DNA of 6,309 bases from CAYOEJ01 sp964403015 (lineage in GTDB: Bacteria; Actinomycetota; Actinomycetes; Actinomycetales; Actinomycetaceae). The position numbers and the translations under genes were made by a program. Position 1 is the first letter of the stretch. Each line of letters starts with the position of its first letter. Positions 1 to 5,104 of the stretch are shown in pieces. The stretch covers positions 1 through 6,309 of the forward strand of contig CAYOEJ010000065.1 of the NCBI GenBank assembly GCA_964403015.1, given 5' to 3'. Under the pieces are notes generated by a model. That model was not told the origin of the DNA and did not search any database. It saw only the letters and a list, made by a program, of their open reading frames with translations.

Positions 1-62
1 CCACAGCGCCGAGTAGGTTTCGGTTTCGCTTAGGGACCACCTTCGCTGAGGAACCTAGGATG
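1..62 (+). other. 3' end of an upstream transcript, identity unknown
   Basis: This short stretch lies just before a strong terminator and so is probably the end of a plus-strand transcript that starts outside the window. One reading frame would end PQRRVGFGFA then TAG at 31-33, about 30 bases before the terminator stem, a normal distance for a protein gene. Another frame stops at 14-16. The stretch can also fold: 14-21 pairs with 50-57 over eight pairs, one of them G-U, so a structured RNA tail is possible. I compared the first bases with the 3' half of 5S rRNA from memory; GCGCCGAGTAGG is only loosely similar and the rest does not fit. Too little is present to decide. Confidence 0.25.
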
Positions 63-96
63 ACGACGTCGGTATTGGCCGGCGTCGTTTTTCTTT
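63..96 (+). terminator. Rho-independent terminator of the upstream transcript
   Basis: Positions 63-72 (ACGACGTCGG) pair with 79-88 (CCGGCGTCGT) over ten consecutive pairs, with one T-G wobble and a six-base loop. Five Ts (88-92), a C and three more Ts follow directly. This is a textbook intrinsic terminator on the plus strand. It isolates the helicase gene from whatever lies upstream. Confidence 0.85.
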
Positions 97-299
97 CTCA
101 CTGCCCCGACGCGCCGGGCGAAGGCGTGGGCGAAACTGTGAGACTTACCGCCCTCACTCAGTATGTCGCCAAAGTACTCTAAAATTGAACCATTCGGGTT
201 GACCGGTCGTCTCGTATACAGAAGCTTGAATTTTCACGATCGGCTGCCACAAGGTGCATCTCCTAACCTGCGCACCGCGAGACTAAAGGTTAAAACTTA
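97..299 (+). promoter_or_regulatory. Leader and promoter region of the helicase gene
   Basis: These 203 bases between the terminator and the helicase ATG contain no convincing gene. They include the most AT-rich part of the window's left end. Candidate -10 boxes are TAAAAT (180-185) and TATACA (215-220), and TTGACC (199-204) resembles a -35 box. None of these combine at the usual 16-18 base spacing, so the start site is open. If transcription starts near 190-227, the leader is about 75-110 bases. A modest Shine-Dalgarno, AAAGG (285-289), lies ten bases before the ATG. GGTGC (253-257) can pair with GCACC (272-276), a weak hairpin. Long leaders are common on cold-responsive DEAD-box helicase genes, but cold control here would be inference only. 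Confidence 0.45.
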
Positions 300-1940
300 A
301 TGACTGAACAATCTGGAATTGTTGATACTTCACAGGCGTCCGCCCCAAAGATCAACCAACCAAAGGCAGATATTTCTGCAGACGCCAAGGAACTAGACCT
401 TGAGCGTAAATCTTTCGCTGATTTCGGCGTATCGGCTGCTATTACCGAGGCGCTAGCCGCCAAGGGAATTACCCACCCATTCCCCATCCAGGCTCTGACA
501 CTGCCGATTGCCATCAAGCGTGCGGACATCATTGGTCAGGCCAAGACGGGTACGGGTAAGACCCTCGGCTTTGGCATCCCCATGATCGAAAACGTCATCG
601 GGCCCGGCGAAGATGGCTGGGATTCGATGGAGAACAAGGACGCTCCGCAAGGACTCGTCGTGGTTCCTACCCGTGAGCTTGCCAAGCAGGTTGCCGGAGA
701 TCTTCGGGACGCTGCGGCCAACCGCGCAATTCGTATCGTCGAGGTGTACGGTGGCCGCGCCTACGAGCCCCAGGTCAAGGCCCTTGCAAAGGGAGCCGAG
801 ATCGTGGTCGGAACACCCGGCCGCCTCATCGATCTTCTCAAGCAGAAAACTCTGCGCCTGTCGGCTATCCGCACGGTAGTGCTGGACGAAGCCGACGAAA
901 TGCTCGACCTCGGCTTCCTCGAGGACGTCGAGACAATTCTTTCTGCGACCCCCGCAAACCGCCACACCATGCTCTTCTCAGCAACCATGCCCGGTCCAGT
1001 CGTAGCAATGGCACGCCGCTACATGTCTAGGCCAACGCACATCCGCGCACAGGATCACGATGATGATTCAGCAACAGTGAAGGAAGTAACGCAGGTCGTC
1101 TACCGCTGCCACGCCATGAACAAGATCGAGGTTCTGGCACGTATGCTTCAAGCTCGCGGCCGCGGACTCACGATCATCTTTACCCGCACCAAACGCACCG
1201 CAGCTCGCGTTGCCGAGGATCTCGCAGATCGGGGTTTTGCCACCGGAGCTCTCCATGGCGATCTTGGGCAGGGCGCACGCGAGCAGGCGATGCGCGCATT
1301 CCGCAACGGCAAGATTGACGTGCTCGTGGCAACCGACGTGGCCGCGCGCGGCATCGACGTCGACAACGTCACCCACGTGATCAACTTCCAGTGCCCCGAA
1401 GACGAAAAGACCTACCTGCATCGCATCGGCCGAACGGGTCGCGCTGGACACAAGGGCACGGCTGTAACCTTCGTGGACTGGGAAGATACTCCGCGCTGGT
1501 CCGTGATCAACAACGTCCTGTCGCTCGGCTTCCCCGAGCCAGTCGAGACGTACCACACCTCAGATCACCTTTACACCGATCTCGATATCCCCACCGATGT
1601 GACCGGTCGCCTTCCGCGCGCCGAGCGCACTCGCGCTGGCCTCGACGCCGAAGAGATTGAAGATCTCGGTGAGACCGGACGCCGCACCCCGCGCGGTGGC
1701 TCTCGTGGCCGCAACGATCGCGGTGGGCGTGGAAGCCGCGGCGGAGACCGTTCGGGCCGTTCAGAGGGTTCGCGCGGTTCGGGTAATTCTCGCGGCGGAC
1801 GCCGCTCAGAGGACGCTGGAACGGAAAAGCCGCGCCGCGAGCGCCGTCGTACGCGCGTCGCCGGTGAAAGCTCGAACACCCAGGGCCAAAACTCGCCGCG
1901 TCGTACACGCGAGCGTCGTCGGATCAAGTCCGAAGACTAA
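300..1940 (+). CDS. DEAD-box ATP-dependent RNA helicase, RhlE-like, with RGG-rich tail
   Basis: This cytoplasmic enzyme of 546 residues uses ATP to unwind short RNA duplexes or remodel RNA-protein complexes. All core motifs are intact: the Q motif with Gln64 in HPFPIQ, motif I AKTGTGKT (81-88), Ia PTRELA (123-128), GG (151-152), TPGR (172-175), DEAD (196-199), SAT (227-229), ATDVAARGIDV (344-354) and HRIGRTGR (374-381). The two RecA-like domains end near residue 400. The last 110 residues are rich in Arg, Gly and Ser, with repeated RGG/SRG units around 465-502 and an Arg-rich end; such tails typically bind RNA non-specifically. The first 35 residues are a hydrophilic extension. The ATG is preceded by AAAGG at ten bases. 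The opening of the core resembles mycobacterial RhlE (recalled, not searched), and roles in RNA decay, ribosome assembly or cold adaptation are the usual ones. The gene is transcribed alone between a terminator and a convergent neighbour. Confidence 0.96.
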   Translation: MTEQSGIVDTSQASAPKINQPKADISADAKELDLERKSFADFGVSAAITEALAAKGITHPFPIQALTLPIAIKRADIIGQAKTGTGKTLGFGIPMIENVIGPGEDGWDSMENKDAPQGLVVVPTRELAKQVAGDLRDAAANRAIRIVEVYGGRAYEPQVKALAKGAEIVVGTPGRLIDLLKQKTLRLSAIRTVVLDEADEMLDLGFLEDVETILSATPANRHTMLFSATMPGPVVAMARRYMSRPTHIRAQDHDDDSATVKEVTQVVYRCHAMNKIEVLARMLQARGRGLTIIFTRTKRTAARVAEDLADRGFATGALHGDLGQGAREQAMRAFRNGKIDVLVATDVAARGIDVDNVTHVINFQCPEDEKTYLHRIGRTGRAGHKGTAVTFVDWEDTPRWSVINNVLSLGFPEPVETYHTSDHLYTDLDIPTDVTGRLPRAERTRAGLDAEEIEDLGETGRRTPRGGSRGRNDRGGRGSRGGDRSGRSEGSRGSGNSRGGRRSEDAGTEKPRRERRRTRVAGESSNTQGQNSPRRTRERRRIKSED

Positions 1941-1950
1941 ATCGAAAGCT

Positions 1951-3474
1951 CTATCGAGCAATCCGCATCCGGGTATCCACGTTGAGCGTGGGTGCCCGGC
2001 GTGGTATCNNNNNNNNNNNNNNNNNNNNNNNNNNNNNNNNNNNNNNNNNNNNNNNNNNNNNNNNNNNNNNNNNNNNNNNNNNNNNNNNNNNNNNNNNNNN
2101 NNNNNNNNCGTGGGTGCCCGGCGTGGTATCTGAGTCAATCGTGGTATCCGTGCTCGGTTTGACGCCGGTCGGGCTTTCGGCGGACTCACGCTCTCCTCCA
2201 TCATCCGCACGAGAACCTGTACCCCACACCGTGCGGCCGGTGAGGACGGTGCGGGTATCTTCGACCTGAGTGCGAATGAGCGCAACAGGATCGAACTTGC
2301 CCTCGGGGTCTACCAAGATCGAGTTCTTGTAGGCGGCGCGGGCAGCGAGGTTCATGCGCATTTCTTCGAAAATGGGCTGGCCGAACACCGCCTCGTATCT
2401 GGCATCGGTTTCTGTTGACGCCGCAAAGGTTAGGCCAGAAAATGCCGCGAGAATGAGCGAGACCTTAGCTAACGTGAGATCGACGGGCAGCTTCATTCCA
2501 AAGAATTCAACGGGGATGGTCGGCTGCCCGGTCCACAATTTGACGAGATCATCGTGGATGGACAACGCTCCGAAGACGATAAAGAACCCGAGAAGTAGAA
2601 CGCTGAACAACAGCATCTGGATGAACTGGACGAGAACCGGGATGAATACTAGGTTCAGCCGCTCACGGAACGTGAACGGCGGATACGCCTCGGGAACCAT
2701 CTCGACAGGAAAGGGCGCCCGATCGAGAAGATCAATATCATCGAGAGGCTGGCGGCGAAGTAGCCGGCGCATCTCGTCAGTTTTGTTTGCGACGATGAGC
2801 ACAAGCGTCAGTCCGATGATGACGGCCGTGATGGCCCAGACCCGAACCACCGGCAACGTGAACGCCAACTGCCAAATCTCCGTGTTAAAGAAGAAGAACA
2901 GCACCGTGATGAGGAGCAGTGGCAGGAACCGTGAAATCATCGGGGCAAGCGAAGTCAGTTCCTTAACGGAACGGCGGATCGTCCATGCCAGCAGAGCGCC
3001 CAAGCCGACGTAGGTCAAGAAGCCTACAAAAAGCAGTACCCCCACCCTCGACCAGAATCCGAGCAGTCCCGCCGAATTGGGTACGATGCCATTGAACAGT
3101 GACATTCCGAGCAGCCAATAGACGAGCACGATCACGCCCGTTGTATTCAGGACGGCGCGGGAGCACTTCTTCACGAGGCGCCATACGAGCCAGGCCGCCA
3201 CCAAGTGAAGAACGAACAGCGCAATACCGAAAGCATTGATCAGCTGGAACCGCCTGTCAAAAAGCAGGTCGAAGAATGCCAGATCGTCTTGGCCAACCAG
3301 CGAAGCGACAAAGATCGTCAGTAGCTGAACAATCCCCGCAATAACGAGCATGAACGGCGCAGTTCTCCCGAGGATGGCTCGCAGCCGAGCCCGCCATGGC
3401 AAAACTGTGGGAAGTCCTTGGGCTAAAAGCCAGCGCTCTTGAATGCGCCGCTGAGTTTCCGGGCTAGATTCCAC
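1951..3474 (-). CDS. Uncharacterised multipass membrane protein, C-terminus interrupted by assembly gap
   Basis: I do not recognise a named function. The GTG at 3474 is the first start after an in-frame stop; it lacks a clear Shine-Dalgarno, so the start is moderately sure. The 455 readable residues show about eight hydrophobic segments, roughly 38-60, 80-101, 112-130, 144-165, 183-202, 207-229, 272-303 and 333-354. A charged loop lies at 230-272 (KTDEMRRLLRRQ, then DDIDLLDRAPFP). After the membrane part comes a soluble stretch, 355-415, containing ILVDPEGKFDPVALIRTQVE, then a low-complexity Ser/Thr/Asp/Gly tail ending DTTPGTH at the gap. Read literally through the Ns the frame ends at 1951, but the gap length is arbitrary. 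If the gap is a 22-base overlap, the protein continues AQRGYPDADCSIELSI and stops at 1937-1939, giving 471 residues and a four-base tail-to-tail overlap with the helicase gene. No catalytic motif was found, so a transporter or an envelope protein are both open. Confidence 0.8.
   Translation of the reverse strand: MESSPETQRRIQERWLLAQGLPTVLPWRARLRAILGRTAPFMLVIAGIVQLLTIFVASLVGQDDLAFFDLLFDRRFQLINAFGIALFVLHLVAAWLVWRLVKKCSRAVLNTTGVIVLVYWLLGMSLFNGIVPNSAGLLGFWSRVGVLLFVGFLTYVGLGALLAWTIRRSVKELTSLAPMISRFLPLLLITVLFFFFNTEIWQLAFTLPVVRVWAITAVIIGLTLVLIVANKTDEMRRLLRRQPLDDIDLLDRAPFPVEMVPEAYPPFTFRERLNLVFIPVLVQFIQMLLFSVLLLGFFIVFGALSIHDDLVKLWTGQPTIPVEFFGMKLPVDLTLAKVSLILAAFSGLTFAASTETDARYEAVFGQPIFEEMRMNLAARAAYKNSILVDPEGKFDPVALIRTQVEDTRTVLTGRTVWGTGSRADDGGERESAESPTGVKPSTDTTIDSDTTPGTHXXXXXXXXXXXXXXXXXXXXXXXXXXXXXXXXXXIPRRAPTLNVDTRMRIAR
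1969..1999. terminator. Strong hairpin between convergent genes, possible two-way terminator
   Basis: Positions 1969-1981 pair with 1987-1999 over 13 uninterrupted pairs, two of them G-T on the plus strand, around the five-base loop TTGAG. It begins 28 bases after the helicase stop, a fitting place for a terminator. There is no T-run on either side, so classical intrinsic termination is unproven. It may instead block 3' exonucleases or terminate in both directions. If the adjacent gap is only a contig overlap, the hairpin lies inside the last codons of the opposite-strand membrane protein gene. Confidence 0.45.
1987..2130. repeat. Identical 22-base direct repeats on both edges of the N gap
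   Basis: Positions 1987-2008 and 2109-2130 are identical over 22 bases. The left copy ends exactly where the Ns begin and the right copy starts exactly where they end. This is the pattern expected when two contigs that share their last bases are scaffolded without being merged. A real tandem repeat that the assembler could not resolve would look the same. The left copy also forms the right arm of the hairpin at 1969-1999. Confidence 0.9.
2009..2108. other. Assembly gap of exactly 100 Ns
   Basis: One hundred consecutive Ns, the conventional placeholder for a gap of unknown length. It falls in the 3' end of the minus-strand membrane protein gene, so neither the reading frame nor the spacing across it can be trusted. 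The identical flanks suggest that little or no sequence is actually missing. Confidence 0.98.
2122..2148 (-). repeat. 18-base-period microrepeat in the membrane protein tail
   Basis: CGTGGTATC occurs at 2122-2130 and again at 2140-2148, exactly 18 bases (six codons) apart. On the coding strand it gives DTT twice, in DTTIDSDTTPGT. A third copy lies at 2000-2008 on the far side of the gap. This in-frame periodicity in a low-complexity tail could mark a unit that expands and contracts, and it could be why assembly broke here. Confidence 0.55.
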
Positions 3475-3506
3475 GGGCTAAGGCTACCAGCGGGCCAAGC
3501 GCGTTC

Positions 3507-3546
3507 GTGCGCCTATTCCGGCCAGTGGTTTCCCGGCTAGGCGCAC
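3507..3546 (-). other. Inverted repeat in the spacer between marC-like gene and membrane protein gene
   Basis: GTGCGCCTA (3507-3515) and TAGGCGCAC (3538-3546) are perfect 9-base complements. Inside them CCGG (3518-3521) can pair with CCGG (3533-3536), giving a two-part stem in the 84-base spacer (3475-3558). No T-run follows on the minus strand, so it is not a standard terminator. It may be a transcript-processing or stability element, a partial attenuator, or a protein-binding palindrome. A second small hairpin, 3499-3503 with 3508-3512 around a four-base loop, uses part of the same arm, so the two folds exclude each other. Confidence 0.5.
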
Positions 3547-3558
3547 ACCTGAAGCGCC

Positions 3559-4173
3559 TTACATCGACTCCACAACGGCTATCACGCCATTGATAATGAG
3601 CTGCGCGGCAATTGCCGCGAGCAGCATGCCCGCCAAGCGCGTCAGCAGCATGATGCCCGAATCTCCGAGCAGCTTCATAATGGGCGATGCAAAGCGCATG
3701 AAGACCCAAGAAATGAACAGGACGAGCGCGAGTCCGACCACCACGGTTAGAACACGAACAATATCCTCGCCCGCCTCTTCCACAAGAATCATGAAAGCAA
3801 CAATGCCTCCGGGGCCGGCAAGCAACGGCATTCCAAGCGGCACCATGGCCACGGACACGGACCCATCGCCGTCGCCGGGATCTTGCTCCACACCCGTGAG
3901 TAGCTGTAGCGCTACGAGCAACAGCAAGAGACCACCCGAGAGCTGGAGCGCCATCTGAGAGATGCCAAGCGCACTGAATAGCTGGAAGCCGAAGAACCCG
4001 AAAATCATCAGCAAGATGAAAGCAATGAAGTTCGCTTGTAAGGCAATCCTGCGTCTGTTACGCTCGCTCGCCTTGGTGGTTAGCGCCATGAACACGGGCA
4101 GGTTTCCCGTGGGGTCGATAATGACGAACATGGTGGCAAATGCCGATACGAAGAGCGCGACATCAACCGTCAC
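3559..4173 (-). CDS. MarC-family integral membrane protein
   Basis: A 204-residue inner-membrane protein of the MarC/UPF0056 family, near the usual family length of 200-220. The two family signatures are present: DPTGNLPVF at 20-28 in the first membrane segment, and PLGMPLLAGPG at 112-122. About six hydrophobic segments are visible, near 5-25, 47-68, 74-94, 112-131, 140-158 and 180-200, with a short acidic loop (QDPGDGDG) at 97-104. The GTG start overlaps the stop codon of the upstream PHP gene by one base (TAGTG) and has a perfect GGAGG seven bases before it, indicating translational coupling in one operon. MarC was once linked to multiple antibiotic resistance in enterobacteria, but that role was not upheld; the transported substrate of the family is unknown. 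Nothing is truncated. Confidence 0.92.
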   Translation of the reverse strand: MTVDVALFVSAFATMFVIIDPTGNLPVFMALTTKASERNRRRIALQANFIAFILLMIFGFFGFQLFSALGISQMALQLSGGLLLLLVALQLLTGVEQDPGDGDGSVSVAMVPLGMPLLAGPGGIVAFMILVEEAGEDIVRVLTVVVGLALVLFISWVFMRFASPIMKLLGDSGIMLLTRLAGMLLAAIAAQLIINGVIAVVESM

Positions 4174-5006
4174 TAGCGAACCTCCAAATATGTGCCCGTG
4201 ATAAGGGCAGAATAGACCTCGGCGGAAGTGGTGTTTTCACCGAGAGCATTGGGTTTTCCAGTTCCGTGAAAATCGCTGGAACCGAAGCGAGCGAGCCCGC
4301 AAGAATCAACGATAGCAGCCAATTTCTCGCGTGTATCGCGAGGGTTGTCACGGTGATCGACCTCAACTCCGAACAGGCCTGCTGCTGCCAGTTCTCCAAA
4401 CGCACGATCAGGAACGATACGTCCGCGCTGAAGTGCCCACGGGTGCGCAAACACGCTCTTGCCACCGGCGTCGTCGATAAACTTAACCACGTCGATCGCA
4501 TCAGGCGCGTACTGCTGGACGTAGTACTTCGAACTCGAACTCAAAATCGAGTCAAATGCCGCAGAGCGATGCGTAACAATCCCGTGGTTAACTAGGGCGT
4601 CTGCGATGTGCGGACGTCCGATGGTCGCACCGGGAGCCGCGGCTTCAACGACATCATTCCAGGTCAGCGGGTAGTCCGCCGCAATTCTGTCCACGATTTC
4701 TTGTGCTCGCGTCTTCCGCGATGTCCGCACAGACGAGATGTGCTCAATGACCTGAGGATGTTCCGGGTTAAAGAGATAAGCAAGGATATGGACCGAGATC
4801 CCTTCGTATTGTGCGGTCACCTCCATCCCGCGCACGAGCTTCACACCACGTTGCGCCGCAGCTTCAGCCTCAGTCCAGCCCGCCACCGTGTCGTGATCCA
4901 CTAGGCCTACTGCGTCAAGCCCAGCGGCACTTGCCAGCTCCATGAGCTCGGACGGCGAGTCCGTTCCGTCAGAGCATAAGGAGTGGGTGTGAAGATCAAT
5001 ACGCAT
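4173..5006 (-). CDS. PHP-domain phosphoesterase, RNase AM/YciV-like
   Basis: A cytoplasmic metal-dependent phosphoesterase of 277 residues. PHP-type metal ligands appear in order: DLHTHS (His6, His8), Asp13, VDHDT (Asp37, His38, Asp39), Glu62 in GMEVTA, His73 in VHILAY, His133 in GRPHIA, His188 in FAHPW, and SSDFHG (Asp245, His247). The order and length match the YciV/RNase AM group. Its studied members remove nucleotides from RNA 5' ends and hydrolyse 3',5'-nucleotide bisphosphates such as pAp; this specificity is inferred here from family resemblance. I chose the ATG at 5006, giving MRIDLHTHS as is usual in the family; an in-frame GTG at 5012 would add two residues. No good Shine-Dalgarno precedes either, but TATCCT is placed for a leaderless mRNA. 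The gene heads the minus-strand cluster, and its stop overlaps the MarC-like start by one base. A histidinol-phosphatase-type activity is less likely. Confidence 0.9.
   Translation of the reverse strand: MRIDLHTHSLCSDGTDSPSELMELASAAGLDAVGLVDHDTVAGWTEAEAAAQRGVKLVRGMEVTAQYEGISVHILAYLFNPEHPQVIEHISSVRTSRKTRAQEIVDRIAADYPLTWNDVVEAAAPGATIGRPHIADALVNHGIVTHRSAAFDSILSSSSKYYVQQYAPDAIDVVKFIDDAGGKSVFAHPWALQRGRIVPDRAFGELAAAGLFGVEVDHRDNPRDTREKLAAIVDSCGLARFGSSDFHGTGKPNALGENTTSAEVYSALITGTYLEVR
4181..4185 (-). promoter_or_regulatory. Shine-Dalgarno of the MarC-like gene
   Basis: GGAGG on the minus strand lies seven bases before the GTG at 4173, inside the last codons of the PHP gene. It is the strongest ribosome binding site in the window. 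It fixes the GTG as the start and supports translation from the shared mRNA. Confidence 0.85.
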
Positions 5007-5023
5007 AGCCACAGGATATAGCA
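5007..5023 (-). promoter_or_regulatory. Putative promoter of the PHP-led cluster
   Basis: On the minus strand TGCTATATCCT runs from 5023 to 5013. TATCCT (5018-5013) fits the TAnnnT -10 pattern, and six bases later comes the ATG at 5006, the layout of a leaderless actinobacterial mRNA. The overlapping TATATC with TGC before it resembles an extended -10. No good -35 box is seen at the normal spacing, so the exact start is uncertain. Confidence 0.4.
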
Positions 5024-5049
5024 GCCATTCTCACGACCCCCGGTTGAGT

Positions 5050-5088
5050 ATCGCCGGTGCTGGCCGGTTTAACATCGCCAGTGCTTGG
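5050..5088. repeat. Imperfect direct repeat within the divergent promoter region
   Basis: ATCGCCGGTGCT (5050-5061) and ATCGCCAGTGCT (5074-5085) differ at one of 12 positions and start 24 bases apart; both are followed by G-rich bases. The second copy lies in the spacer of the aminopeptidase promoter and the first just upstream of its -35 box. This is where a regulator could bind, but chance or local duplication is equally possible. Confidence 0.35.
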
Positions 5089-5097
5089 TGGGATACT
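5069..5097 (+). promoter_or_regulatory. Promoter of the aminopeptidase P gene
   Basis: TTAACA (5069-5074) is one base from the -35 consensus. After exactly 17 bases comes GATACT (5092-5097), a fair -10 box with four of six consensus bases. The predicted transcription start falls at about 5104-5105, that is at or one base before the ATG at 5105, so the mRNA would be essentially leaderless. The lack of a usable Shine-Dalgarno agrees with this. Confidence 0.65.
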
Positions 5098-5104
5098 GAG
5101 AAGT

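Noticed and set aside
1..60. 3' half of a 5S rRNA
   Set aside because: Only a short GCGCCGA-like segment is similar; the conserved loop E and 3' stem sequences that should follow are absent.
180..227. A complete helicase promoter from TTGACC with TATACA
   Set aside because: The two boxes are separated by only ten bases, far below the 16-18 needed, so they are listed only as separate candidates.
453..965. A 170-residue minus-strand open frame inside the helicase core
   Set aside because: It overlaps conserved helicase motifs in antisense and shows no recognisable domain; it is a shadow of GC-rich codon bias.
1507..1927. Long open frames on the minus strand opposite the helicase tail
   Set aside because: They encode Arg/Pro-rich sequence complementary to the RGG codons, lack ribosome binding sites, and lie opposite a clearly real gene.
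1937..2148. A CRISPR array or mobile-element end at the repeated sequence by the gap
   Set aside because: Only two full copies exist, both abutting the Ns, with no spacers, transposase or target duplication; an assembly overlap explains them better.
2354..3013. A 219-residue plus-strand open frame across the membrane protein gene
   Set aside because: Its composition is rich in Ser, Arg, Asn and Thr with no domain, while the opposite strand gives a coherent multipass membrane protein.
3559..4173. An antibiotic resistance gene, because of the name MarC
   Set aside because: The link between MarC and multiple antibiotic resistance was not upheld experimentally, and no resistance determinant is seen nearby.
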